Source: an uncultured Bacteroidales bacterium (lineage in GTDB: Bacteria; Bacteroidota; Bacteroidia; Bacteroidales; UBA932). Taken from it: DNA of 64,000 bases. Position numbers and translations under genes: made by a program. The notes beneath the pieces were generated by a model. That model was not told where the DNA came from and did not search any database. It saw only the letters and a list, made by a program, of their open reading frames with translations. Below, piece after piece: positions 46,614 to 55,155 of the stretch; position 1 is the stretch's first letter, and the number at the start of each line of letters is the position of its first letter. The stretch lies in the NCBI GenBank assembly GCA_944326265.1, contig CALVDE010000001.1, positions 124,001 to 188,000 on the forward strand. Reading direction: 5' to 3'.

Positions 46614-47584
46614 AATCTGAATTTTTTCTCAGTTTTAAAATAATATCTCTCAAGCCACAGCCTGAATATCGGATCAATCAGTTCAGGGGTGTCCTGATCC
46701 TTGATCACGATCACTTCTTTCCGCATCATGGCTTCCTTGATCCTGTGTACGTTGGCGGAGGAGTTGAGACCGTATCTCGAGACTACTTCCGTCGAGCTGG
46801 CCTGCGATATGCCGTCGAATACTGCCCTCAGGAAATGCAGCTGGTAATGGCTGAGACTGTCCACTATGCTCTGGAATCTTACCGAGTGTGTGTAGAGCAG
46901 GGACTCCACGGCCTCTTCCAGCAGGCTGTTGCTCAGATATCCCTTGGTGAGGTTGAAGCAGCTGTTTGCTATCTGCCAGATATACCACGGATGGCCGTCG
47001 GCTATGCTGTAGATGTACTCGGCCTGTCTCTGGTCCACGACTCTTCCTACCCGCAGGAATGTCTTTATTATGTGCTCGGTGACGGATTTCTCGTCAATGG
47101 GGGAGAGCCTCACCCTCTCGTACTGCCTGTACAGTGACTTCCGCTCCTGAAAGATGTATTCCATGGCATTGACCCCTGATCCGGTGATGATCAGGACGGG
47201 CGCGTCCTCCCTCTGCATCTCCCTGCCCAGGGCGGATACATGTCTGTCCCAGTCCGCGAATCTCAGAATGTTCTGGAAATTGCGGATATAGACAATGGTC
47301 CGGCTGCTGTCCGTGCTGCGGGCTTCCGCGACAGGTGCAAGGGCATCATGAAGGTCCTTGCCGTCTATGACGCTCAGCAGATCTGTTTCCACGAGCCTGG
47401 TCTCCGTCTCCCGGAACTGCTCCAGTGCCATCCTGACTGCGGACTGCTTGCCTGTCTTGGGCGGCTCGTAGATTACTGTATGAGTGCCGTTTCCGATGCG
47501 GGCAGCAATCTGGCTCACGTCTTTTTTCCGGGACAGGAAGCTGTTTCCGGTGGCGATGCAGTTGTGTGTGAAAGGGGATTCCAT
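46610..47584 (-). CDS. P-loop ATPase of archaeal-type AAA family with winged helix
   Basis: The 324-residue protein resembles the ATPase family widespread in archaea and Bacteroidales (PF01637-like): a P-loop NTPase core, a helical region (residues 165-230) and a C-terminal winged-helix part (TEVVSRYGLNSSANVHRIKE). The Walker A region reads YEPPKTGKQS (39-48), lacking the first Gly and the usual Thr/Ser right after Lys46. The expected Walker B reads TIVYIRNF, without the acidic pair. Sensor 1 may be LIITGSG. Function is unknown. It is first in an operon with Sir2 and a UpxY-like factor, with a candidate -7 box TAAATTTG at 47620-47613. Confidence 0.78.
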   Translation of the reverse strand: MESPFTHNCIATGNSFLSRKKDVSQIAARIGNGTHTVIYEPPKTGKQSAVRMALEQFRETETRLVETDLLSVIDGKDLHDALAPVAEARSTDSSRTIVYIRNFQNILRFADWDRHVSALGREMQREDAPVLIITGSGVNAMEYIFQERKSLYRQYERVRLSPIDEKSVTEHIIKTFLRVGRVVDQRQAEYIYSIADGHPWYIWQIANSCFNLTKGYLSNSLLEEAVESLLYTHSVRFQSIVDSLSHYQLHFLRAVFDGISQASSTEVVSRYGLNSSANVHRIKEAMMRKEVIVIKDQDTPELIDPIFRLWLERYYFKTEKKFRL

Positions 47585-47612
47585 GGTGCGGGGCTGTATT
47601 GGTTCAGGAAAG

Positions 47613-47620
47613 CAAATTTA
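47613..47620 (-). promoter_or_regulatory. Candidate -7 box for the ATPase-sir2-upxY operon
   Basis: TAAATTTG on the minus strand fits the -7 consensus, 28 bases before the ATPase start. No clear TTTG at the expected distance was seen. It diverges from the rplU promoter. Confidence 0.5.
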
Positions 47621-47658
47621 GAAACTGTTTTGAAAAAAAATAACTTTTTTGTCTTTAA

Positions 47659-47690
47659 TTTGTGAAAAATGACGAAAAGTATTACTTTTG
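47659..47690 (+). promoter_or_regulatory. Promoter of rplU-rpmA
   Basis: TACTTTTG (47683-47690) and TTTG (47659-47662) with a 20-base spacer match the consensus. The leader that follows is about 95 bases long, unusually long for this window. Confidence 0.82.
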
Positions 47691-47712
47691 CAGTCCAAAA
47701 ATGTTTTATGTA

Positions 47713-47767
47713 GGCTGTTAAGCTATTGAATAAGAGTTGCTTGCAAGTACAGCAACCGCTTGCAGCC
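47713..47767 (+). promoter_or_regulatory. Structured mRNA leader of rplU (possible autoregulatory element)
   Basis: Between promoter and rplU the RNA can fold into a two-level stem: GGCTG (47713-47717) with CAGCC (47763-47767), AAGC (47720-47723) with GCTT (47758-47761), enclosing a hairpin GTTGCT (47736-47741) with AGCAAC (47751-47756). An AT-only stem GTTAA...TTAAC lies just before the ATG. Ribosomal protein leaders of this kind often bind their product; that is an inference here. Confidence 0.5.
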
Positions 47768-47790
47768 GTTAATTTTTAAAATTTTAACAG

Positions 47791-48099
47791 ATGTACGCAA
47801 TTGTAGACATTGCAGGACAGCAGATGAAAGTGGAGAAGGGCAGGAAGATCTTTGTAAACCGCCTTGAGGGCGAGAAGGGTGCTTCTGTCGACTTCACCAA
47901 AGTGCTTCTGACCGATGACAACGGCTCGGTCAAGGTGGGTACTCCGTATATCGACGGGGTGACAGTAAAAGCCACCGTAGTAGATCATGTAAAGGCAGAC
48001 AAGGTTCTGGTATTCAAGAAGAGACGTCGTAAAGGATATCAGAAGCTCAACGGTCACCGTCAGTGTTTAACCCAGATTCTCATCGAAGAGATCGCTTAA
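47791..48099 (+). CDS. rplU: 50S ribosomal protein L21
   Basis: L21 binds 23S rRNA domain I. The 102-residue protein begins MYAIVDIAGQQMKVEKGRKI and contains VLVFKKRRRKGYQKLNGHRQ, the L21 signature near the C-terminus. It has no Shine-Dalgarno site; an AT-rich stem precedes the start. rpmA follows after 18 bases, the universal L21-L27 pair. Confidence 0.97.
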   Translation: MYAIVDIAGQQMKVEKGRKIFVNRLEGEKGASVDFTKVLLTDDNGSVKVGTPYIDGVTVKATVVDHVKADKVLVFKKRRRKGYQKLNGHRQCLTQILIEEIA

Positions 48100-48104
48100 T
48101 TAAC

Positions 48105-48110
48105 AGGAGG
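48105..48110 (+). promoter_or_regulatory. Perfect Shine-Dalgarno site of rpmA
   Basis: AGGAGG stands 7 bases before the rpmA ATG. Most starts in this window, including rplU, have no such site, which fits the general rarity of Shine-Dalgarno use in Bacteroidetes, so this one stands out. Confidence 0.8.
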
Positions 48111-48117
48111 AAATATT

Positions 48118-48381
48118 ATGGCTCATAAAAAAGGTGTCGGTAGTTCCAAGAACGGTCGTGAATCACATAGCAAACGACTCGGACTCAAGTTGTTCGGCGG
48201 TCAGATGGCCAAGGCCGGCAATATTCTTGTCCGTCAGAGAGGCACAGTCCACTATCCCGGCAAGAATGTAGGCATGGGCAAGGATCACACTCTCTATGCT
48301 CTTATCGACGGAGTGGTGACATTCCGCAAGACCAGGGAGAACAAGTCATACGTGTCCATCCTGCCGCCCAGCGCGGAGTAG
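48118..48381 (+). CDS. rpmA: 50S ribosomal protein L27
   Basis: L27 reaches into the peptidyl-transferase centre with its N-terminal tail. The 87-residue protein begins [20 protein letters not shown], the L27 signature, and contains [19 protein letters not shown]. There is no Firmicutes-type cleavable N-terminal extension. It ends 26 bases before a strong terminator. Confidence 0.97.
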   Translation: MAHKKGVGSSKNGRESHSKRLGLKLFGGQMAKAGNILVRQRGTVHYPGKNVGMGKDHTLYALIDGVVTFRKTRENKSYVSILPPSAE

Positions 48382-48407
48382 GACCGGATACAGGAGAGAT
48401 TGACAAG

Positions 48408-48444
48408 GTTCCGTCGGATTCGATTCCGGCGGAACTTTTTTTTT
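48408..48444 (+). terminator. Intrinsic terminator of rplU-rpmA
   Basis: GTTCCGTCGG (48408-48417) pairs with CCGGCGGAAC (48426-48435), with one G-U pair and an 8-base loop, and is followed by nine T residues. Confidence 0.9.
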
Positions 48445-48481
48445 ATGCGGCCGGTCTTGCCGCATATAGAATAATTCTGAC

Positions 48482-48489
48482 TATATTTG
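48482..48489 (+). promoter_or_regulatory. Promoter -7 box for serS-ruvC
   Basis: TATATTTG fits the consensus 25 bases before the serS ATG. TTG at 48457-48459 is 22 bases upstream, slightly long for the -33 element. Confidence 0.6.
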
Positions 48490-48514
48490 CACCTTGTTTA
48501 AAAAAGGTATACAG

Positions 48515-49786
48515 ATGTTGACTCTTAAACTTTTGAGGGATGACCCTCAGTTCGTTGTGGAAAAGCTGGCGGTCAAGAATTTTGACGCATCGGAAATAGT
48601 GGAGAAAATCCTTGAGCAGGACAGAATAAGAAGAACGTGCCAGACAGAACTGGACGCTTCGCTGGCGGCCCAGAAAGCCAAGGCGAAGGAGATAGGCACC
48701 CTGATGCATCAGGGGCTCAGGGAGGAGGCCGAGGCGGTCAAGAAAGAGGTGGCCGGGATGAAGGAACATTCCAAGGCCATAGAGGCTCGGATGGAGGAGA
48801 GCCGGGAGCTGCAGGACAGCCTCCTGGTCCTGCTGCCCAATATTCCCGATGACATAGTTCCTCCGGGAAAGAGTGCCGAGGACAATGTGGTGGTGCGCAT
48901 GGGAGGCGCGATGCCTCAGCTCGGAAACGATGCCCAGCCGCACTGGGAGCTGGCCTCCAGGTACGACATAATAGATTTCGACCTGGGCGTGAAGCTCACC
49001 GGAGCGGGATTCCCTGTCTATAAGGGAAAGGGCGCAAGGCTGCAGCGCGCCTTGATTCAGTATTTTCTGGATTTCAATACCAAGGCCGGCTATACGGAGA
49101 TAGAGCCTCCCATCCTTGTCAACGAGGCTTCCGGATTCGGTACAGGACAGCTCCCGGACAAGGAGGGGCAGATGTATTTCGCCCAGCAGGACAAGTTTTA
49201 CCTGGTGCCTACCGCCGAGGTCCCGGTTACCAATATCTACAGGGACACAATCCTTTCCGAGTCCGATTTTCCCGTGAAGATGACTGCCTATACCCCGTGT
49301 TTCAGAAGAGAGGCCGGCTCTTACGGCAAGGATGTGCGCGGATTGAACCGCCTGCATCAGTTCGATAAGGTGGAGATAGTGCAGCTCTCGCTTCCCGAGG
49401 CTTCCGAGAGGGCTCTTAACGAGATGGTGCTTCATGTGGAGCGGCTGGTAAATTCCCTGGAGCTTCCGTACCGCATCGTGCGTCTGTGCGGCGGTGACAT
49501 GAGCTTTACCTCCGCGATAACTTACGACTTCGAGGTGTTCTCTGCCGCCCAGCAGAGGTGGCTGGAGGTAAGCTCGGTGTCCAATTTCAAGTCTTATCAG
49601 GCCAACAGGCTTAAACTCAGGTATAAGGACGGGGACGGTAAGATTAATCTTGCCCATACGCTCAACGGCAGTTCCCTGGCCCTCCCCAGGATTGTCGCAG
49701 CCATTCTGGAGAACAATCAGACCCCGGACGGCATCAACATTCCAAAGGTGCTGCATGAGTACACCAGATTTATCCGTATCGACTGA
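48515..49786 (+). CDS. serS: Seryl-tRNA synthetase
   Basis: SerRS charges tRNA-Ser. ATG 48515 gives MLTLKLLRDDPQFVVEKLAV and 423 residues; a TTG upstream adds only seven non-family residues. The N-terminal half is the long antiparallel coiled coil that grips the tRNA (about residues 25-105). The class II core shows VPTAEVPVTN, motif 2 CFRREAGSYGKDVRGLNRLH and motif 3 NGSSLALPRIVAAILENNQ. ruvC follows after 5 bases. Confidence 0.97.
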   Translation: MLTLKLLRDDPQFVVEKLAVKNFDASEIVEKILEQDRIRRTCQTELDASLAAQKAKAKEIGTLMHQGLREEAEAVKKEVAGMKEHSKAIEARMEESRELQDSLLVLLPNIPDDIVPPGKSAEDNVVVRMGGAMPQLGNDAQPHWELASRYDIIDFDLGVKLTGAGFPVYKGKGARLQRALIQYFLDFNTKAGYTEIEPPILVNEASGFGTGQLPDKEGQMYFAQQDKFYLVPTAEVPVTNIYRDTILSESDFPVKMTAYTPCFRREAGSYGKDVRGLNRLHQFDKVEIVQLSLPEASERALNEMVLHVERLVNSLELPYRIVRLCGGDMSFTSAITYDFEVFSAAQQRWLEVSSVSNFKSYQANRLKLRYKDGDGKINLAHTLNGSSLALPRIVAAILENNQTPDGINIPKVLHEYTRFIRID

Positions 49787-49791
49787 TACTG

Positions 49792-50349
49792 ATGGACGGC
49801 AGGCAGAGGGTTATACTCGGAATTGACCCCGGAACCATGATATTGGGTTACGGGGTCATTCTTGCTGACAGACGCAAGGTCCACTATGTGGACATGGGTG
49901 TGCTGGATCTGCGCGGTGAGAAGGACCATTTCGCCAAGCTCAATACGATTTTCACGGAAGTGGGCGGAATCATCGAGCGGTACATGCCTGATGACGTTGC
50001 TGTCGAGGCTCCTTTCTACGGCAAGAACGCGCAGGTCATGCTGAAGCTGGGCAGGGCGCAGGGGGCTGCGATAGCGGCTGCGATAGCGCACGGTCTGCCC
50101 ATATTCGAGTACGCGCCGAGAAAGGTCAAGATGGCGGTCACAGGGCAGGGCTCGGCTTCTAAGGAACAGGTGGCCCTGATACTTTCCAGGACTCTGGGTA
50201 CGGAACTCAGGCCGGAGCATCTGGATGCCTCCGATGCCCTGGCTATCGCCATGTGCCATTTCTGTCAGCTGGTCAACCCCCTTTCCGACACAGAAAGCTC
50301 CACCGACTGGAAAAAATTCATAAAAGCTCATCCGGACCGGATAAGGTGA
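49792..50349 (+). CDS. ruvC: Holliday junction endonuclease RuvC
   Basis: RuvC cleaves Holliday junctions. The 185-residue protein has the four catalytic acids of the RNase H-like fold: Asp12 in LGIDPGT, a glutamate in VAVEAPFYGKNAQ, and two aspartates in LDASDALAIAMCH. It is translated directly after serS. ruvA and ruvB are not in this window. Confidence 0.95.
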   Translation: MDGRQRVILGIDPGTMILGYGVILADRRKVHYVDMGVLDLRGEKDHFAKLNTIFTEVGGIIERYMPDDVAVEAPFYGKNAQVMLKLGRAQGAAIAAAIAHGLPIFEYAPRKVKMAVTGQGSASKEQVALILSRTLGTELRPEHLDASDALAIAMCHFCQLVNPLSDTESSTDWKKFIKAHPDRIR

Positions 50350-50405
50350 GTAAACTATCCGCTCCGATGATTGTCAAAAGTACATCATTATTTTTCAGAA
50401 ACCAG

Positions 50406-53228
50406 ATGACGTTGAAACGAACCGCTCTATTGATATTGTCACTGCTGCTTTTTTCGGCCTGGAGTCTTTCAGCCCAGAGCGGCAGATGCTCTGTTAAAGT
50501 CTTGCTTACCGACTCGGTTTCTTTTGAGCCGGTAGCCTATGCCACGATCTATGTCTCCAAGGACGGCAAGCCCGGGAGGGCTTATTACGCCATGACTGAC
50601 GGAGAGGGCAAGGGCATCATACCCAATGTGCCTGCCGGAAAGTACATCTTCGTGGCGGAGCTTATGGGTTATTACCGCCTCTCCTTCCCGGTCAATGTGG
50701 ACAAGCCCGTCACGGATCTCGGGGAACTGGCCATGAATGAGGACATAACCACTCTGGAGGAGGTGGTGGTGACAGCAGTGGGCAATCCGATCGTGGTCAA
50801 GAAGGATACCATAGAATACAGTGCCGCCAGCATAAAGACTACGGAGAGCGAGACTCTGGAGGATCTGCTCAAGAAGCTGCCCGGATTCGAGGTTGACAGT
50901 GACGGAGCCATCACGTACCAGGGCGAGAGCATACCGAAGATCATGATTGACGGCAAGGAATTCTTCCTGGATGATCCGACACTGGCTTCCAAGAATATCC
51001 CGGCCCAGATAATCAATAAGGTCAAGGTCGTGGACAAGAAGTCCGACCAGGCGGAGTTCACCGGTATAGATGACGGTAATGAGGAGAAGGTCATCGACCT
51101 TAGCATCAAGCCGGGAATGCTGGAAGCGTGGTTCGGCAACGTCACGGCAGGAGGCGGTCATGACCTGCAGACGGAGGATCATACGGCCCGGTATCAGGCA
51201 TCCGGGATGGTCGGACGTTTTACGGAGGACAATCAGATCAGCTTCATACTCAACGGCAACAATACCAATAACCGGGGCTTCAACGATATGACCGGCGAGA
51301 TGGGCGGGGGAATGCGCGGACGCGGTTTCGGCGGCAACAGGGGCGGTATAACGACCTCGTGGATGGCCGGAGTGAACGCCAGTATGAACATCGGCGGGGA
51401 CAGGGACCGCGAGCTCGGCGGCAATTACCTGTACAACGGCTCGATCCGTGATGTGGAGGAGCGCAGCAGCAGGACCACCTTCCTCTCGGACGGCGAGAGC
51501 CTCAAGGCTGACAACAGCGAGACCAGCCGCTTCTTCAGTGACGGTCACCGGGGCGGCGTGGAATTCGATTATAAGTTCAATGACAAGACATCCCTGCTGT
51601 TCCGTCCCAGATTCAACTACGGCAACAGCCGGTACAGCGAGATGAGCGAGTACTCGACTGTCAGCTCGGTGAGCGATACCCTGAACAGGGGACGCAGCGA
51701 GTCGTCCTCGGACGGAGTCTCGTGGCGTACCAACGGCCGTCTGCTCCTGAGGCAGAAGATAGGCGAGACTGCCGGCAGGACCCTGTCCGTCAATGTGGAC
51801 TACTCTCTTTCCAACAACGACTATACCGGTACAAACTATTCGGAGACCATGACCTATACCGGCAACGTGGCTTCAGGCAGCGAGGTGGTGGACCAGAGGT
51901 ACGATCAGAAAGACGGCAGCTACTCGGTAGCCGCCGACCTTACCTATACGGAGCCTCTCGGCAAGAATTTCTTCCTGCTGGGTTCCTACCGCTTCGACTG
52001 GCAGCAGTACCGTTCCGAGAAGATGACGTACAACAGCAGTACCGGAAATCTTATGGAGGACTATTCCAGCCGGATGAGAAATACATTCCTGAGCCACAGG
52101 ATGCAGGTGAGCATGATGAAGCAGGAGGAGAAATACAATGTACAGATAGGTGTCAACGCCCAGCCATCCACTACCAGGACGACAGGGGAGTTCGGTGCGG
52201 CCAGGGACACCTCGTATACGGTATGGAATTTCGCTCCGTCCGCACGTTTTGACTACAACTTCTCGAACAACGAGTTCCTGCGCCTGTTCTACTGGGGCCG
52301 CACTTCGGAGCCGTCGGTCAATCAGCTGATGCCCGTGCCGGACAATTCCGACCCTCTGTATGTCTCTCTTGGAAATGTCGCGCTGCGTCCCGAATTCCAG
52401 CACAGGCTCCGTCTGCATTACAACTACACCGATATGGAGACATTCTCCACCTACTCCGTGATGGGAGGCTTCAACTATACCAAGGACGACATCATCAATG
52501 CCAGCTGGTATGACGGCTCGGGCGTACAGTATACCGCGCCCATCAACTCCACAAAGCCGGTGCTCGGAGGAAACGTGATGCTGATGATCAACTCGCAGGT
52601 GGCCAAGACCGGCTTCTCGATAATGTCCTTCACGCGCGGTTCGGTGACCAGCAGCCTTTCCTATACCGGCAACGACACTACGGCAACGACACTGGACGAG
52701 ATAATGGACGACCTCATAGCCGGCCGGACCACGACTCTTTCATTGACCGAGGATCTGACATTCGTGTACCGCAATGACTTCATAGAGACCCGTCTGGGTG
52801 CCAGGGCATCCTACCGCAAGGCCTGGTATGAGATAGCCTCGCAGGCCAGGTCCGACACCTGGGACAATTCGGTGTTCGCGGAAGTCAGCGCCACTCTTCC
52901 CTGGGGCATGGATATCAAGACAGATGCCCGCTACAATTACTACATCGGATATGAGGCCGGATTCGGAGAGCCCGAACTGATGTGGAATGCGGAGATATCC
53001 CAGCGGTTCCTGAAGGACAAGATGACTCTCAGAATAAAGCTTTACGATATTCTCAACCAGGCCAAGAACTACTACCGCAATACTACGGACAACTACATCG
53101 AGGACGTGTACAACAACACGCTCGGTCAGTATTTCATAATCAGTCTGGTATACCGCTTCGGCAACTTCGACAATATGATGAGGGGGCCGGGACGCGGACC
53201 TGGCGGACCCAGACCTCCTCACAGGTAG
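50406..53228 (+). CDS. Outer membrane beta-barrel protein with carboxypeptidase-regulatory-like domain
   Basis: I choose ATG 50406, which yields a proper signal peptide (MTLKRTALLILSLLLFSAWS, then LSA); upstream in-frame sequence overlaps ruvC. The 940-residue protein has a carboxypeptidase-regulatory-like beta-sandwich (about residues 28-110), a TonB-plug-like region (LEEVVVTAVGNPIVVKKDTI, then LPGFEVDSDGAITYQGESIP) and a long beta barrel. There is a Gly/Arg-rich loop (MGGGMRGRGFGGNRGG) and a Gly/Pro/Arg tail after the last strand. This is the OMP_b-brl_3 group rather than a SusC; no SusD is nearby. Substrate is unknown. Confidence 0.82.
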   Translation: MTLKRTALLILSLLLFSAWSLSAQSGRCSVKVLLTDSVSFEPVAYATIYVSKDGKPGRAYYAMTDGEGKGIIPNVPAGKYIFVAELMGYYRLSFPVNVDKPVTDLGELAMNEDITTLEEVVVTAVGNPIVVKKDTIEYSAASIKTTESETLEDLLKKLPGFEVDSDGAITYQGESIPKIMIDGKEFFLDDPTLASKNIPAQIINKVKVVDKKSDQAEFTGIDDGNEEKVIDLSIKPGMLEAWFGNVTAGGGHDLQTEDHTARYQASGMVGRFTEDNQISFILNGNNTNNRGFNDMTGEMGGGMRGRGFGGNRGGITTSWMAGVNASMNIGGDRDRELGGNYLYNGSIRDVEERSSRTTFLSDGESLKADNSETSRFFSDGHRGGVEFDYKFNDKTSLLFRPRFNYGNSRYSEMSEYSTVSSVSDTLNRGRSESSSDGVSWRTNGRLLLRQKIGETAGRTLSVNVDYSLSNNDYTGTNYSETMTYTGNVASGSEVVDQRYDQKDGSYSVAADLTYTEPLGKNFFLLGSYRFDWQQYRSEKMTYNSSTGNLMEDYSSRMRNTFLSHRMQVSMMKQEEKYNVQIGVNAQPSTTRTTGEFGAARDTSYTVWNFAPSARFDYNFSNNEFLRLFYWGRTSEPSVNQLMPVPDNSDPLYVSLGNVALRPEFQHRLRLHYNYTDMETFSTYSVMGGFNYTKDDIINASWYDGSGVQYTAPINSTKPVLGGNVMLMINSQVAKTGFSIMSFTRGSVTSSLSYTGNDTTATTLDEIMDDLIAGRTTTLSLTEDLTFVYRNDFIETRLGARASYRKAWYEIASQARSDTWDNSVFAEVSATLPWGMDIKTDARYNYYIGYEAGFGEPELMWNAEISQRFLKDKMTLRIKLYDILNQAKNYYRNTTDNYIEDVYNNTLGQYFIISLVYRFGNFDNMMRGPGRGPGGPRPPHR

Positions 53229-53245
53229 CGGGTTGCGGATATCTC

Positions 53246-54355
53246 TCAGGGCCTGCGGCTTCCGGTGAAATTCCGGAATTTCTCAATAAGGGCGGTCATG
53301 TCCTGAGGCAGTCCGCTGCTTACTGTCACTTTCTGTCTTGTCCTGGGGTGGATGAATCCTATGGTGCCGGCATGGAGCGCCTGGCGCGGAAGGATCTCGA
53401 AGCAGTTGTCTATGAACTGCCTGTATCTGGAATAGAGCGTCCCCTTGAGAATGCGGTCGCCTCCGTAGAGGGCATCATTGAAAAGAGGATGGCCGATATG
53501 GTTCATGTGGACACGTATCTGATGGGTGCGCCCGGTCTCAAGGCTGCATTCGACTACGGTCACATAGCCCAGACGCTCGATGACCCTCCAGTGGGTGACG
53601 GCATGTTTGCCGGTGCCGTCCTCGACAACCTTGAAGCGTATGCGGTTGGCCGGATCGCGGCCTATGTCACCGGTGACAGTGCCTGAGTCGCCTTCCATGT
53701 CCCCCCATACGATCGCAGTGTATTTCCTCTCGATGGAATGGACGAAGAACTGCCTGGCCAGGAATGTCTGGGCCTCGTCGTTCTTGGCGATCAGCAATGT
53801 GCCTGAGGTGTCCTTGTCTATGCGGTGTACGAGTATGCCCATCCGCTCATCCTTGGCGTCAGGACCCTGGCTGCGTCCGAGATACCAGGCGAGGCCGTTG
53901 AGGAGAGTGCCGGTATAATGGCTGCATCCGGGATGGACCACCAGTCCGGCCGGCTTGTTTACCACGAGCACGTCCTCGTCCTCGTAGCGGATGTCCAGGT
54001 CCATCTTTTCAGGCAGAATCTCGAAGCCCCTCCGTCTGTATGGCAGGAGAATCCGGATATCGTCCAGCGGCTTGACCTTGTAGTTGGCCTTGACTGGAGT
54101 GCCGTTCACATGTACGAAGCCCGCGTCCATTGCCTGCTGTATGCGGTGTCTGGACGTACCTTCCATGCGGGCGGTGAGATATTTGTCAATCCTGAGCAGG
54201 CTCTGTCCTTTGTCTACCTGCAGGGCATAGTGCTCGAAAAGACCCTGCCCGTCATCGGTCTCCTCGTCTTCTTCTCCTGCTGCTGCGGGACCGTCCCATC
54301 CGCTGTCTTCGGGTTCCGGAGCGTTAAAGTATGGATTCTGTGCTGTCGGATTCAT
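53246..54355 (-). CDS. rluD: RluA/RluD-family pseudouridine synthase
   Basis: The enzyme family makes pseudouridine in 23S rRNA or tRNA. The 369-residue protein has an acidic, probably disordered extension (residues 1-45), an S4 domain (LLRIDKYLTARMEGTSRHRI) and a catalytic domain with the aspartate in LVHRIDKDTSGTLLIAK. The GRTHQIRVHMNHIGHPLFND motif is typical of RluD. Its first 32 bases overlap the end of the PASTA gene, a tight coupling. RluD is the likeliest member, but RluC-like specificity cannot be excluded. Confidence 0.87.
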   Translation of the reverse strand: MNPTAQNPYFNAPEPEDSGWDGPAAAGEEDEETDDGQGLFEHYALQVDKGQSLLRIDKYLTARMEGTSRHRIQQAMDAGFVHVNGTPVKANYKVKPLDDIRILLPYRRRGFEILPEKMDLDIRYEDEDVLVVNKPAGLVVHPGCSHYTGTLLNGLAWYLGRSQGPDAKDERMGILVHRIDKDTSGTLLIAKNDEAQTFLARQFFVHSIERKYTAIVWGDMEGDSGTVTGDIGRDPANRIRFKVVEDGTGKHAVTHWRVIERLGYVTVVECSLETGRTHQIRVHMNHIGHPLFNDALYGGDRILKGTLYSRYRQFIDNCFEILPRQALHAGTIGFIHPRTRQKVTVSSGLPQDMTALIEKFRNFTGSRRP

Positions 54356-55151
54356 CTTCAGGAACTGGTATTCTGGATTTGTCTTTGGAAAGGTAGAGAG
54401 TGACCTCAGAGCCGATTCTCACGCCGACAGAGTCGGACGGCAGGGGGTACAGGCCGTAGACATACGCCTCGAGTGAGTCCGAATAGGTGCTGACGGTGCT
54501 GTCGAACTCGCAGCTGCGTATGTTCAGGGAGTTGTCCATAAGCAGATCGACAGCCATCTGGTATGTGTATCCGAATACGTTGGGAACGAATGTGATGCTG
54601 TCCGAGGGATTGAGGCCCAGGACGAGGTCGATGATGCTTCCGCTGTTGATCCTGGTGCCAGGAGCTATGTCCTCCCCGTTGAACTTCTGTTCCAGCACGT
54701 TGTTGGTCGCGATGTCTTGCCTGTAGATGAGTCTGCCGACTTTGAGGCCGCTGGCTGTCAGCTCTGTCTTGGCCTGTCTGAACGAGAATCCTGTAAGTGA
54801 GGGCATTACGGACTGCCGTGGAGCCACTGAATTGATGACCAGATGTATCCGCCTGTTTTTCTTGACCTTGCTGCCTGGCAGGGGATTCTGGCGGGCGATG
54901 GCGCCTCTTTCCATACCTCGGATGTATACCGAGTCGGTCACGTCTATTCTCAGGTCGGACGCTTCTGCGAGAGCTGCGGCCTCATCCAGCCCCATTCCGG
55001 AGAAATCCGGTACGGCAAGTTCCTGGTTGTGTCTGGTTATGATCCTGAGTGACAGGTTTATTATGAGATAGCCCACAGCCAGTATGGCCAGTATGAGCAG
55101 GATGTTCTTGGTGAGTGAGAGCCTGAAGCGTCTCTTTAAAATCTTTTTCAT
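54324..55151 (-). CDS. PASTA-domain membrane protein
   Basis: The start is ATG 55151 (MKKILKRRFRLSLTKNILLI), giving 275 residues. One membrane helix (about residues 16-38) is followed by three PASTA units: VPDFSGMGLDEAAALAEASD, MPSLTGFSFRQAKTELTASG and VPNVFGYTYQMAVDLLMDNS. PASTA domains bind peptidoglycan fragments and usually sit on Ser/Thr kinases or penicillin-binding proteins; here there is no such partner domain. The C-terminus is acidic. A -7 box TATATTTG ends 4 bases before the ATG. Confidence 0.87.
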   Translation of the reverse strand: MKKILKRRFRLSLTKNILLILAILAVGYLIINLSLRIITRHNQELAVPDFSGMGLDEAAALAEASDLRIDVTDSVYIRGMERGAIARQNPLPGSKVKKNRRIHLVINSVAPRQSVMPSLTGFSFRQAKTELTASGLKVGRLIYRQDIATNNVLEQKFNGEDIAPGTRINSGSIIDLVLGLNPSDSITFVPNVFGYTYQMAVDLLMDNSLNIRSCEFDSTVSTYSDSLEAYVYGLYPLPSDSVGVRIGSEVTLYLSKDKSRIPVPEDESDSTESIL

Positions 55152-55155
55152 TGTG

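Noticed and set aside
45409-47584. ATPase-Sir2 pair as an anti-phage system of the Sir2-HerA or ThsA type
   Set aside because: The Sir2 is a short stand-alone deacylase, the ATPase is not HerA-like, and there are no effector domains, neighbouring defence genes or mobile DNA.
48443-49756. 437-codon minus-strand frame opposite serS
   Set aside because: It is fully antisense to serS and crosses the rplU-rpmA terminator region and the serS promoter; no domain is recognisable.
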